This document shows, piece by piece, positions 6,908 to 15,944 of a stretch of 64,000 nucleotides of DNA (the first letter of the stretch is position 1; every line of letters begins with the position of its first letter). The notes under the pieces are model-generated. The model ran no database searches. It was not told where the DNA came from and was given only the letters and a program-made list of their open reading frames with translations. The translations under genes and the position numbers were made by a program. The stretch lies in contig JANYIN010000102.1 in assembly GCA_025362035.1 (NCBI GenBank), positions 1 through 64,000 on the forward strand. Reading direction: 5' to 3'. This stretch comes from Gemmatimonadaceae bacterium. Lineage in GTDB: Bacteria > Gemmatimonadota > Gemmatimonadetes > Gemmatimonadales > Gemmatimonadaceae.

Positions 6908-8967
6908 TCCTAAGCCGGTCGCTGTGGATCGTCCTCCTCGGCCTCGGCGCGGTTGCCGGGGCCGTTTTGACGGCTGGCGCTCAGGTGCCCGCCCGTCGCG
7001 ACACGATTCCTGTCAAGCGGGACACCACCACGCGGCGCGACACGACCCTTCGCAAGGACACCATTCGTGTTCCGTTGCCTCCGCGTCTCGACACCGTAGG
7101 TCGCGGCGACACCGCGGTGCGGAATGCGGTGCCGCTGCCCGCCGCTGCCGATTCCATCAAGCCCGATACCATCAAGCGCGCGCTGCCCCACTCGGAGGCA
7201 CCCCCGAGCCTGGTGATCGGGCCGGAACGGGTGTACGATCGCACCGCGCTCTTCGCCACGGGCGCGCTTCGCCTGAGCGACCTGCTGACGCGAATCATCG
7301 GACTCACCGAATACTCCACCGGTTTCATCGCGTCGCCCACCGTCGTGGCATCGCAAGGCGACCTGAAACGCATTCGGCTCTTTCTTGACGGAATCGAGCT
7401 CGATCCCATGGACCGCCGCGCGCGTGGCATTGCGCCGGTCAACGACCTGGTGCTGCATTCGCTGGAGGAGGTCCGCATCGAGGTGGGGGCGGACGAGGTG
7501 CGCGTCTACGCGCGGACCTGGCGTGTGGACAGAACCATTCCGTACACGCGCGCCGATATCGCCACGGGAGACCTGAGTTCGAATCTCTATCGCGCCTTCT
7601 ACGGAAAGCGGTTCAACAACGGTGGCGTCATGCAGGTCGCTGCCGAGGAGTACACCACCCAGCCCGACCGCGCACTGCCGTCGAGTGATGCGCTGAACAT
7701 CATGGCGCGCCTGGGGCTGCAGCGCGGTCCGTGGACTCTGGACGGAACCGTCCAGCGATCGCACCTCAATCGCGCGCCGTGGACCGGCACCGGAAACCCG
7801 AACGAGACGGTCGACACGGTGCCGAGCCTCCAGACGCAGCGGAATACGTCGTACCTGCGATTCGCCAACGGCGATCCCGATCAGGGGCGATGGATTCAGC
7901 TCATGGCGTCGGCGCTGGGGTACAGCGCGTCGGCGCGCACGTCTACCAACCTGTCGAACACGCTGCCATCGGCCACGGACTCGGCGAACACGTCGTCCGA
8001 TACGGTTTCCTACGAGAGCCAGTACCTCGTGACCGGCGGACTGTCTCGCGGCTGGATACGACTGAGCGGAGCCGAGCGCGTCAGAGTCTCGAGCGGCCGC
8101 ACTTCGCACGTGGCGTCGGCGCGAGCCACCGGCACCACCGGTCCGCTTGCTCTTTCCTTGTTCGGAGAAGGCAGGAGCTATCTCGACCCCAGCCGGGTAG
8201 AAGGCACAGCGCGGTTCTCACCAGGCGATCGTGTCGCGATCGTTGGGTCGGCCGCCAGGACAGGCAGCGGCGACTTTGACCGCTTGCTCAGCGAACCTCG
8301 CGCCGGCGCGGTGCTCGACGCCAGCGGCCAGTTCGACACGCTCACCACCGCCGGATACCGTGCCAATGATACGAGCGAAGTAAGGCGCTACCGCCTCGCG
8401 GCCCGAACCAATCTGCGCGGGGAGGCCGGTGTCCGGATCCGCGATCTGTGGGTGAGCGTCGGGCTCCTCCGGCGCGGCCCGACCACGTTGCTCGGACCGG
8501 CGGAGTTCGACAAGGCGTACGCGGCACGGAGCGCCGTTCGCGTCGAAGACCAGGCCACCGCCAGGACGATCAGTGCGCGCGGGCGACTCTACCGAGGGAT
8601 TCAGGCGGACGCGTGGGCCGTCAAGTGGAGTGATTCGACCGGTCTCTATCGCCCGCAGTACCAGACCCGCAGCGAACTGTTCATTCAGACCAGCCTGCTG
8701 GATCATTTTCCGCGCGGGAACTTCGGGCTGCTGACGTCACTGGTGCACGAATACCGCTCCAATTCCCGCTTTCCGATGGGTACGGACTCGATCCGCATTT
8801 CGCCCGGATACCGGGCACTGACCTTCAAACTCGAAATCCGCGTGCAGACTGCCGTGGTGTCGTATCAGTTCCGCAACCTGGTGCAGGAGCGGTACTCCCA
8901 GGTGCCGGGCTTCAACCTTCCCCGGCAAGCGCAGTTCTACGGCGTGCGATGGGAATTCTGGAATTAG
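6904..8967 (+). CDS. TonB-plug-containing outer-membrane protein, function unknown
   Basis: The GTG at 6904 overlaps the aminopeptidase stop by 4 nt and opens a signal peptide (hydrophobic residues 7-24, cleavage after AGAQ), giving 687 residues. Residues 32-93 carry seven degenerate Arg/Lys/Pro-Asp-Thr repeats, a flexible low-complexity linker. A plug-like domain follows (about 95-190, with the RIRLFLDGIELD and LEEVRIEVGADEVRVY segments typical of TonB-dependent receptor plugs). The rest is Tyr/Arg/Ser-rich alternating sequence typical of a beta-barrel. No TonB box is obvious. It is most likely a receptor-like or plug-gated outer-membrane protein; the ligand is unknown. Confidence 0.8.
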   Translation: MILSRSLWIVLLGLGAVAGAVLTAGAQVPARRDTIPVKRDTTTRRDTTLRKDTIRVPLPPRLDTVGRGDTAVRNAVPLPAAADSIKPDTIKRALPHSEAPPSLVIGPERVYDRTALFATGALRLSDLLTRIIGLTEYSTGFIASPTVVASQGDLKRIRLFLDGIELDPMDRRARGIAPVNDLVLHSLEEVRIEVGADEVRVYARTWRVDRTIPYTRADIATGDLSSNLYRAFYGKRFNNGGVMQVAAEEYTTQPDRALPSSDALNIMARLGLQRGPWTLDGTVQRSHLNRAPWTGTGNPNETVDTVPSLQTQRNTSYLRFANGDPDQGRWIQLMASALGYSASARTSTNLSNTLPSATDSANTSSDTVSYESQYLVTGGLSRGWIRLSGAERVRVSSGRTSHVASARATGTTGPLALSLFGEGRSYLDPSRVEGTARFSPGDRVAIVGSAARTGSGDFDRLLSEPRAGAVLDASGQFDTLTTAGYRANDTSEVRRYRLAARTNLRGEAGVRIRDLWVSVGLLRRGPTTLLGPAEFDKAYAARSAVRVEDQATARTISARGRLYRGIQADAWAVKWSDSTGLYRPQYQTRSELFIQTSLLDHFPRGNFGLLTSLVHEYRSNSRFPMGTDSIRISPGYRALTFKLEIRVQTAVVSYQFRNLVQERYSQVPGFNLPRQAQFYGVRWEFWN

Positions 8968-9038
8968 TTCGCACCTGGTTTCTCGAACCAGCCGGGCACA
9001 GTAGAGCTGTCAGCGAGTTGCAGGTGCACGGGCTTAAA

Positions 9039-9067
9039 TTGACAATCCCGTTGGCACATCGTAACTT
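9039..9067 (+). promoter_or_regulatory. Promoter of the yicC-gmk-rpoZ-coaBC run
   Basis: A perfect TTGACA (-35, 9039-9044) is separated by 17 nt from TAACTT (-10, 9062-9067). The predicted start site near 9074 is only about 6 nt before the yicC ATG at 9080, which implies an almost leaderless transcript. The same -10 hexamer recurs before nuoA and acpP. Confidence 0.75.
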
Positions 9068-9079
9068 ACGCGACTTGAT

Positions 9080-9970
9080 ATGATACGAAGCATGACGGGA
9101 TTCGGCGCGGCCGACGGCGAGATTGCGGGGAGTCGCGTGAGCGTGGAAGTGCGCTCCGTGAACCACCGCTTCTTCAGTCCGTCCATCAAGCTGCCCGGCG
9201 CGCTGCAGCGATGGGAAGGCGAGGTGCGAGACGCCATGCGCCGCCGCGTCACTCGCGGACACGTCACGCTCTCTGCCCGCTTCGAGCGCGACGATACCGC
9301 GGACGGCACCCTAACACCGGTGGATGAGGGACGCTTTGCGGCGTACGTAACGCAGCTCAGGTCGCTCCAGGAACGGTACGCGCTAGGCGACGTGCTGGAC
9401 TTGGGCACCATTCTCCGCATGCCCAACGTGTTCGTTGCGAGCGCGGCGCGTGAGGAGCTCTCCGCCGAGGCGGCGGTTCAACTGGTGACCATCGTGGATG
9501 GCGCGGTGGACGCGCTGTTGGCCATGCGGTCGGTTGAAGGAGGGCGGCTCGTGGTTTACCTGGATGAGCGGCTCGCCGTCATCGAGTCGGCGCTGACTCG
9601 CATCGCCGCTCGGGCCCCCGACCGCGTGATCGAGCAGCGCGACCGCCTGCGAAACGCGGTGCGCGAGCTGACCGATGGACTGGCCGTAGACGAAACGCGC
9701 CTCGCGCAGGAGATCGCCCTCCTGGCCGACCGCCTCGACGTGCAGGAAGAGCTGTCGCGCTTTCGCGCTCACATCCTCGCGTTTCGGTCGGCGCTCGACT
9801 CTCCCCAGCCGGACGGCGTGGGCAAGCGCCTCGGCTTCCTGCTGCAGGAGATGCTCCGAGAGGCGAACACCACGGGCAGCAAGGGCAACGACGCCGGCAT
9901 CGTCGCGGACGTCCTGCTGGTCAAGGAGGAATTAGAACGCATTCGGGAACAGGTTGAAAACCTGGAATGA
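9080..9970 (+). CDS. yicC: YicC/YloC family endoribonuclease
   Basis: The 296-residue protein starts with the family signature MIRSMTGFG and shows the conserved C-terminal block (GKRLGFLLQEMLREANTTGSK, about 253-273, followed by a Lys/Glu-rich helix). YicC-type proteins are cytoplasmic endoribonucleases that affect RNA turnover. The ATG at 9080 is fixed by the family N-terminus and the promoter immediately upstream. The stop overlaps the gmk start by 4 nt, the usual yicC-gmk-rpoZ arrangement. A long coiled-coil-prone middle section (about 120-240) is normal for the family. Confidence 0.95.
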   Translation: MIRSMTGFGAADGEIAGSRVSVEVRSVNHRFFSPSIKLPGALQRWEGEVRDAMRRRVTRGHVTLSARFERDDTADGTLTPVDEGRFAAYVTQLRSLQERYALGDVLDLGTILRMPNVFVASAAREELSAEAAVQLVTIVDGAVDALLAMRSVEGGRLVVYLDERLAVIESALTRIAARAPDRVIEQRDRLRNAVRELTDGLAVDETRLAQEIALLADRLDVQEELSRFRAHILAFRSALDSPQPDGVGKRLGFLLQEMLREANTTGSKGNDAGIVADVLLVKEELERIREQVENLE

Positions 9971-10608
9971 GTCCGTTTCCGGTCATTCTCAGCGCTCCCA
10001 GCGGGGGCGGCAAGACCACCATCGCCAAGGCGCTGCTGGCCCGTCGCTCCGACCTGGGCTATTCCGTTTCCTGTACCACCAGGTCGCCCCGACCAGACGA
10101 AATCGCGGGACGTGACTATTATTTCATGAGTCGCGCGGAGTTCCTGGCTGAACGGGGGCGCGGGGCGTTCGCCGAATCCGCGGAAGTCCACGGCAACCTG
10201 TACGGCACGCTTCGCCGAGAAGTCGAGCGGGTCCTTGGTGGCGGGCGTCACGTCGTCATGGACATCGACGTGCAGGGCGCCGTCCAGTTCGTACGTGCAT
10301 TTCCGCAGTCCGTGACCATCTTTATCCTTCCGCCGTCGGCGGAAATACTGTTGGGGCGTCTTCGATCCCGGCAGACGGAGAGTCCGGCGCAACTTGCGGC
10401 GCGACTGCAATCGGCGCTGCAGGAGCTGCAACAGGTGGACGAGTACGAGTACGTGGTCGTGAACGACGACCTGGAGCGCGCCATCGCGAGTGTCGCCTCC
10501 ATCGTCGATGCGGAGTTCGTGAGCCGCGAGCGGGTCAAGAATCTTCGCGAACAAGTCGCGCTGCTCATCGAGCGGCTCGAGCAGGAAATCGAGAACACCA
10601 CACCCTGA
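9967..10608 (+). CDS. gmk: Guanylate kinase
   Basis: The 213-residue enzyme phosphorylates GMP to GDP in guanine-nucleotide synthesis. The P-loop APSGGGKTT spans residues 10-18, followed by the guanylate kinase signature region with SCTTRSPRPDEIAGRDYYFMS and the GMP-binding YGT-containing segment. Length is standard. The start ATGA overlaps the yicC stop, and rpoZ follows after 10 nt, so one transcript is expected. Confidence 0.97.
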   Translation: MSPFPVILSAPSGGGKTTIAKALLARRSDLGYSVSCTTRSPRPDEIAGRDYYFMSRAEFLAERGRGAFAESAEVHGNLYGTLRREVERVLGGGRHVVMDIDVQGAVQFVRAFPQSVTIFILPPSAEILLGRLRSRQTESPAQLAARLQSALQELQQVDEYEYVVVNDDLERAIASVASIVDAEFVSRERVKNLREQVALLIERLEQEIENTTP

Positions 10609-10618
10609 TCAACGAGTC

Positions 10619-10828
10619 ATGCGAGTTTTCACACCGATCGAAATCGCCAATCACGCCGCCAACAAATATCTTGGCGTCCTCGTGGCGGCCAAGTACGCGC
10701 GCGCGCTCAACGAGTTCCCTGGCGGCTCCGCCTCACGCGACAAGAAGCTGACGACACGCTCGCTGGAGGAGCTGTCGCGCGGCGACATCAAGTATCGCGT
10801 CATCCCCCGCCGTCGTTCGGCCGAGTAG
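10619..10828 (+). CDS. rpoZ: RNA polymerase omega subunit
   Basis: This 69-residue protein shows the omega-family core: ANHAANKYLGVLVAAKYAR (residues 12-30), followed by a basic stretch and KLTTRSLEELSRGDIKYRV. Omega binds the beta' subunit and aids RNA polymerase assembly. Its position directly after gmk and before coaBC is the typical arrangement. Other bacterial omegas are slightly longer (about 80-90), so this is a compact version. Confidence 0.93.
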   Translation: MRVFTPIEIANHAANKYLGVLVAAKYARALNEFPGGSASRDKKLTTRSLEELSRGDIKYRVIPRRRSAE

Positions 10829-10841
10829 GACACGTAGCCAG

Positions 10842-12098
10842 GTGCTGGAGCGCCTGGCTCAGGATACACCATTCGTGACCGCCACCGGCCTTCGGCCCTT
10901 TCAGGGGCGCCGCGTCCTGCTCGGCGTGTCCGGTGGCATTGCCAGCTACAAGACCGCGGGGCTCGCCCGCCTGCTCACGACAGCGGGCGCGGAGGTTGAC
11001 GTCGTGCTCACCCGCGCCGCCACGGAATTCATCGGCGCGGTCACGTTCGAGGCACTCACCGGACGCCCGGTGCACATCGGGCTGTTCACGCCCGGTCGGA
11101 CGCTCGATCACATCAAACTCGCGCGCGATGCCGATGTGGTGGTCGTGGCGCCCGCGACGGCCGATTTCATGGCCCGTGCCGCGATGGGTCTCGCCGATGA
11201 CCTGCTCACCGCCTGCCTGCTGGCGACGGAATCGCCGGTGCTGCTCGTGGCGGCGATGAACGACCGCATGTGGGCCCACGCGCAAACCCAGGCGAACGCC
11301 GATCACCTGCGCGGCCTGGGCTATCGATTGCTCGAGCCGGAGGAGGGATTGCTCGCCGCCGGAGAAGGCAGTGGCCCAGGCCGCATGGCCGCACCGGATA
11401 CGATCCTCGCGCACGTCGGGCGGTTGCTCGAACCGGCGTCGTCCTTCGCCGGACGCACGGTGCTCGTCACCGCCGGTCCCACGCGCGAACAGATCGACCC
11501 GGTGCGGTTCCTCTCGAACTACAGCTCGGGAAAGATGGGTGTCGCGATCGCCGCCGCGGCGTGGCGGCGCGGCGCGAAGGTCAGCCTCGTGGCCGGCCCC
11601 ATCACCGTCCCGGTCCCGGTCGGCGTCGAGCACGTGTTCGTGCAGTCCACCACGGAAATGCGCGATGCGGTCGCGGGTCGCGTCGGAACCGCCGACGTGC
11701 TGGTGATGAGCGCGGCGCCGGCCGACTACCAGCCGGCCGCTCCCTCGGCGAACAAGCTGAAGAAGACGGGTTCCGCGCGCGAACTCGAGCTGCGCGAAAC
11801 GCCGGACATCCTCGTCACCACGCGGGCAAGCCGGAAGCCCGGAGCAGTCGTGGTCGGATTCGCATTGGAAACGGATGACCTCCTCGCTAATGCCAAGCGA
11901 AAGCTGGACGCGAAGGGGCTGGATCTCGTCATCCTGAATGCGGCGAACGAGCCTGGAGCCGGATTCGGTGTCGACACCAATCGGGTGACCATCGTGCAGC
12001 GCGGCGCCCCCGAACCGGAGCAGCTGCCGCTGCTCGACAAGCGCGCGGTGGCGGATGCCATTCTCGATCGCGTGGAGGCGCTGATCAATGGACGCTAA
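10842..12098 (+). CDS. coaBC: Bifunctional phosphopantothenoylcysteine decarboxylase/phosphopantothenate-cysteine ligase
   Basis: The 418-residue protein carries both coenzyme A biosynthesis activities. The N-terminal flavodoxin-like CoaC half has GVSGGIASYK (28-37), the catalytic His in DHIKL (H90), PATADFMA and the AAMNDRMW segment. The CoaB half has GPTREQIDPVRFLSNYSSGKMG, the ligase signature. The start is taken as GTG 10842, 13 nt after the rpoZ stop; a GTG at 10875 is an alternative and would trim 11 residues. The stop overlaps the next gene by 11 nt. Confidence 0.95.
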   Translation: MLERLAQDTPFVTATGLRPFQGRRVLLGVSGGIASYKTAGLARLLTTAGAEVDVVLTRAATEFIGAVTFEALTGRPVHIGLFTPGRTLDHIKLARDADVVVVAPATADFMARAAMGLADDLLTACLLATESPVLLVAAMNDRMWAHAQTQANADHLRGLGYRLLEPEEGLLAAGEGSGPGRMAAPDTILAHVGRLLEPASSFAGRTVLVTAGPTREQIDPVRFLSNYSSGKMGVAIAAAAWRRGAKVSLVAGPITVPVPVGVEHVFVQSTTEMRDAVAGRVGTADVLVMSAAPADYQPAAPSANKLKKTGSARELELRETPDILVTTRASRKPGAVVVGFALETDDLLANAKRKLDAKGLDLVILNAANEPGAGFGVDTNRVTIVQRGAPEPEQLPLLDKRAVADAILDRVEALINGR

Positions 12099-13038
12099 CG
12101 ACGCGCTGCGCCGCTACCTCGAGCAGCGTCGCGAGCTGGGAGAAAGCGAGCTCGTTCTTGACTCGCTGAGTGTCGAGGACGCGATGAAGCTGCTTGGCGC
12201 CGCGAAAGGCATGGAGAAGGCGGACGCGCCCACCATGGCAGATTGGCGTGGCGCCGTGCGCGCCGCCGGGGGCGCACCGGAAGCGCGGCCCTCGGGGGCC
12301 GTGCCAGTCGTCAAGCCGGCCGAGCCCAAGCCGGTGGCCTCGCCACGGTACTCCATCGATCAGCCGCCCGATGCGGTTGCCTCGCACGCCTCGTCGCCGC
12401 TGGAGGACATCCCAGCCGGGCTCACCATCGTGCGCACCAACCGCGCGCTTTTCGCCGACCCAGCCTTCCGGATCGACAGTCTCCTCGCGATGGCCGAGAC
12501 GATCGCAGCGTGCACTCGCTGTCCGCTGTCTGCCACGGCAACGAATCCCGTGCCGGGGGCCGGAAACCCCGACGCCAATTTCATGGTGGTCGGCGAAGCA
12601 CCGGGCGCCAGCGAGGACGAGCAGGGCGTCCCGTTCGTCGGACAGGCCGGCCAGCTGTTGACGAAGATCCTTGGGGCCATCAACCTCACTCGTGACGATG
12701 TCTTCATCGCGAACGTCCTCAAACATCGACCCCCGGGCAATCGGAATCCGATGCCGGATGAGGTGACTGCTTGCTCGCCCTACCTCGTTCGACAGATTGA
12801 GCTGGTCAAACCAAAGGTCATTCTTGCGCTCGGCACCTTTGCGGCGCAGACCCTTCTGGAAACGAAGCTCACGATTGGAAAGCTCCGCGGGCAGATTCAT
12901 AGCTACTATGGCGTACCGCTCGTCGTGACCTATCACCCCGCCGCGCTCCTCCGGAATCCATCCTGGAAGCGTCCTACCTGGGAAGACGTTCAGCTTGCCC
13001 GACGAATACTCGATCGCACCGTCGCCCCAGGGGCGTGA
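12088..13038 (+). CDS. Family 4-like uracil-DNA glycosylase
   Basis: The 316-residue protein has a variable, Pro/Ala-rich N-terminal extension (about 1-115) before the glycosylase domain. Domain motifs are CTRCPLSAT (C142, C145), VVGEAPGASEDEQGVPFVG (active-site motif, about 167-185), the RPPGNRNP loop and the distal TYHPAALLRN motif. Family 4 enzymes excise uracil from DNA and hold a [4Fe-4S] cluster through four cysteines. Here the third ligand position, usually Cys in K-C-RPP, is His213 (KHRPP), with C229 as the last ligand. The start ATG lies within the coaBC end; the end overlaps dnaB by 44 nt. Confidence 0.92.
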   Translation: MDANDALRRYLEQRRELGESELVLDSLSVEDAMKLLGAAKGMEKADAPTMADWRGAVRAAGGAPEARPSGAVPVVKPAEPKPVASPRYSIDQPPDAVASHASSPLEDIPAGLTIVRTNRALFADPAFRIDSLLAMAETIAACTRCPLSATATNPVPGAGNPDANFMVVGEAPGASEDEQGVPFVGQAGQLLTKILGAINLTRDDVFIANVLKHRPPGNRNPMPDEVTACSPYLVRQIELVKPKVILALGTFAAQTLLETKLTIGKLRGQIHSYYGVPLVVTYHPAALLRNPSWKRPTWEDVQLARRILDRTVAPGA

Positions 13039-14458
13039 TCCATACCGCGATCGGCGTCCTCCCTATTCGGAAGACGCCGAGCAAGCCGTGCTCGCCGCGA
13101 TGCTGATCGATCAGGACGCGGTCATGCGCGCCGTGGAAGTCGTGGACGACACCATGTTCTACGCCGAGAAGCATCGTCGCCTGTTCCGCGCGATGATGTC
13201 GATCACCGAACGTGGCAGCGTGGTGGACCCCCTCACGCTCGCCGACGAGCTTGCGCGCAAGGGTGATCTTGAGGGCGCCGGCGGCAAGGACTATATCGGC
13301 TTCCTGGTGGACGCGGTGCCCACCGCGGCGAACGTCGAGTATCACGCGAAGATCGTGAAGGAGAAGGCGCTCCTCCGGCGCCTGATCGAGGCGTCCACGC
13401 AGATCGTGAGCGAAGCGTTCAGTGGCGGGCGCACCGCCGACGAGCTGCTGGACTACGCCGAACAAAGCATCTTCCAGGTTGCACAGCAACGGACGTCGGA
13501 AGGATTCTCCCGCATCAAGGAGCTCCTCTGGCCGACCATGGAGCGCATCGAGGCCATCCACGCCGGTGGCGAGGCCATCACCGGCGTGGCAAGCGGCTTT
13601 GGCGATCTCGACGAACTGACGTCGGGCTTCCAGCCGTCCGATCTGATCATCATCGCCGCCCGTCCGTCCATGGGTAAGACGGCCTTTGTGCTCAACATGG
13701 CACAGTACGCCGCGATCGAGAAGGAAAAGAAGGTCGCGTTCTTCTCCCTGGAGATGAGCAAGGAGTCGCTCGTGCAGCGCATGCTCACGTCCGAGGCGCG
13801 GATCGACGCGCAGAAGCTCCGGAAGGGCATGCTGCGTGACGACGACTTTCCGCGGCTCGCGCGCGCGGCGGGCATCCTGACGCATGCGCCCATCTGGATC
13901 GACGACACCGCCGGCATCACGCTGCTGGAGATGCGCTCCAAGTCGCGGCGCCTGAAGGCGGATCAGGGACTCGACATGATCGTCGTGGACTACCTGCAGC
14001 TCATGCAGGGCCCGGCCAACAGCGAGAGCCGGCAGCAGGAAGTCTCGCAGATCTCTCGCGGCCTCAAGGCACTGGCCAAAGAGCTGAAAGTGCCTGTGCT
14101 CGCGCTGTCGCAACTGTCGCGCGCGCCGGAACAGCGCGCCGGCGACAGTAAGCGGCCGCAGTTGTCCGACCTGCGAGAGTCCGGCGCCATCGAGCAGGAC
14201 GCCGATCTCATCATGTTCATCTATCGGCCGGAAGTCTACGATGGCCCCACGGACAAGGACGGCAACTCGCTGGAAGGCCGCGCCGAGATCATCATCGGCA
14301 AGCAGCGTAACGGTCCGATCGGATTCGTGAATCTGTTCTTCCACAAGAACTACACGCGCTTCGAGAACTTCTCCGGTCGCGCGCCGAGCGGGCCGTCGGG
14401 CGGCGGACAGGAAGCGGGACGCATCGGACCGGGCGGACAGGAGCGACGCGCCGGCTGA
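12995..14458 (+). CDS. dnaB: Replicative DNA helicase DnaB
   Basis: The 487-residue hexameric helicase unwinds DNA at the replication fork. The N-terminal primase-interacting domain begins at SEDAEQAVLAAML (25-37). The RecA-type motor has Walker A ARPSMGKTA (222-230) and Walker B with IVVDYLQLMQG (about 329-339). The TTG at 12995 is preferred: it lies inside the preceding gene (44-nt overlap), but the next in-frame ATG (13100) would cut into the conserved N-terminal helix. The C-terminal 30 residues are Gly/Ser/Arg-rich and probably disordered. No intein or insertion is seen. Confidence 0.95.
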   Translation: MPDEYSIAPSPQGRDPYRDRRPPYSEDAEQAVLAAMLIDQDAVMRAVEVVDDTMFYAEKHRRLFRAMMSITERGSVVDPLTLADELARKGDLEGAGGKDYIGFLVDAVPTAANVEYHAKIVKEKALLRRLIEASTQIVSEAFSGGRTADELLDYAEQSIFQVAQQRTSEGFSRIKELLWPTMERIEAIHAGGEAITGVASGFGDLDELTSGFQPSDLIIIAARPSMGKTAFVLNMAQYAAIEKEKKVAFFSLEMSKESLVQRMLTSEARIDAQKLRKGMLRDDDFPRLARAAGILTHAPIWIDDTAGITLLEMRSKSRRLKADQGLDMIVVDYLQLMQGPANSESRQQEVSQISRGLKALAKELKVPVLALSQLSRAPEQRAGDSKRPQLSDLRESGAIEQDADLIMFIYRPEVYDGPTDKDGNSLEGRAEIIIGKQRNGPIGFVNLFFHKNYTRFENFSGRAPSGPSGGGQEAGRIGPGGQERRAG

Positions 14459-14470
14459 TGCACGGTCGTA

Positions 14471-14492
14471 CGTCGCGCGGAACGCCGCGACG
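14471..14492 (+). terminator. Hairpin between dnaB and radA
   Basis: CGTCGCG (14471-14477) pairs with CGCGACG (14486-14492) over 8 nt, 12 nt past the dnaB stop in a 91-bp gap. There is no T-run, so termination is uncertain. Confidence 0.35.
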
Positions 14493-14549
14493 CGAATCGC
14501 TTCAGCGCACGCGCCGCCGCCGGCCACATCCCTGCATTATTTTCCCGGC

Positions 14550-15944
14550 ATGAGCTCCAGGTCCAAGAGCACGTTTCGCTGTACGGAGTGCGGCGCCGAT
14601 CACCCCAAATGGGCCGGTCGCTGCGACGCGTGCGGCGCGTGGAACTCGCTCGCCGAAGAGATGGCGGCAAAGACGGTGCCCACCGGCGGCGCCAGTCGCC
14701 GCGCGGGTGGGGCCTTGTCGCTCGCCGCGGGCGGCAGCGTCGCACTCACGCCGCGGCTGCGCGACGTGGACGGCTCCCACGCGCGCCGGTGGACGACGGG
14801 CATCGACGAATTCGACTTCGTCCTCGGCGGCGGCATCGTGCCCGGTTCCATGGTCCTCATCGGCGGCGAACCTGGCATCGGCAAGTCCACTCTCCTACTC
14901 CAAGTCGCTGCCAGGCTCCAGGCGGGCGGACACTCCACTCTGTACGCCTCCGGCGAAGAGAGCGCACTCCAGATCAAGCTCCGCGCCGACCGCCTGCTGG
15001 AAGACGCGGGCGACGTGAGTCTTCTGAGCGAGACGAACCTGGAAACGGTGCTCACGACCGCTGCATCCGTGTCGCCCGCCGTGCTGGTGGTGGACTCGAT
15101 TCAGACGGTGTTCACGAACGATCTCGACGGCGCGCCCGGCAATGTGGGTCAGGTGCGCGAATGTGCCGCGCGGCTCATGCGCTTCGCGAAGGAGAGTGGC
15201 ACGGCGGTGTTCGTGGTCGGGCATGTCACCAAGGGCGGCGGCATCGCCGGTCCAAAGACGCTGGAACACATCGTGGACACGGTCCTCTACTTCGAAGGCG
15301 AGAACTCCATCGACCACCGCGTACTCCGCGCGACCAAGAACCGCTTCGGCAGCGTGGATGAGATTGGCGTTTTCCGCATGGCGCAGGACGGTCTGGTTCC
15401 CGTCGCGAACCCCTCCGAACTTTTTCTCGGCGATCGCTCGATGCACGCGTCGGGCAGCGCGGTTACGGCGCTCATCGAAGGATCGCGGCCCATCCTCATC
15501 GAGATCCAGGCCCTGGCGGCCAAGGCCGGCTTCGGCACGCCGCAGCGAGTGGCCACCGGATACGACGGGCGGCGGTTGGCGCTGCTGCTCGCGGTGCTCG
15601 ACAAGCGCGCCGGATTGTCCTTCGGACTGCTCGATGTCTTTCTGAACGTCGTGGGTGGCATGCGGCTGCACGAGCCCGCGGGAGATCTCGCCGTGGCGGT
15701 CGCGCTGGCATCCAGCGTGTACGACCGTGCGCTCTCGCACGACGCGGTGTTCGTCGGCGAAGTCGGGCTCGGCGGCGAGATTCGCCCCGTGTCGCAGGCC
15801 GAACGCCGGCTGTCGGAAGCGGCGAACATGGGAATGACCACCGCCTACCTGGCGGAGCGCGCCGTGCCCGCGCGGGTGCCAAAGGGACTGCGCGCCATCG
15901 GCGTGCGCACCATCGCCGATCTGTTCGAACGGGTATTCACGTGA
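14550..15944 (+). CDS. radA: DNA repair protein RadA (Sms)
   Basis: This 464-residue branch-migration helicase acts in homologous recombination. It has a C4 zinc finger at the N-terminus (C11, C14, C25, C28), a RecA-like ATPase with Walker A GEPGIGKST (about 109-117), the RadA-specific KNRFG motif (about residue 260), and a C-terminal Lon-protease-like domain without a protease site. Length is standard. A GTG immediately overlapping its stop starts ispD. Confidence 0.97.
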   Translation: MSSRSKSTFRCTECGADHPKWAGRCDACGAWNSLAEEMAAKTVPTGGASRRAGGALSLAAGGSVALTPRLRDVDGSHARRWTTGIDEFDFVLGGGIVPGSMVLIGGEPGIGKSTLLLQVAARLQAGGHSTLYASGEESALQIKLRADRLLEDAGDVSLLSETNLETVLTTAASVSPAVLVVDSIQTVFTNDLDGAPGNVGQVRECAARLMRFAKESGTAVFVVGHVTKGGGIAGPKTLEHIVDTVLYFEGENSIDHRVLRATKNRFGSVDEIGVFRMAQDGLVPVANPSELFLGDRSMHASGSAVTALIEGSRPILIEIQALAAKAGFGTPQRVATGYDGRRLALLLAVLDKRAGLSFGLLDVFLNVVGGMRLHEPAGDLAVAVALASSVYDRALSHDAVFVGEVGLGGEIRPVSQAERRLSEAANMGMTTAYLAERAVPARVPKGLRAIGVRTIADLFERVFT

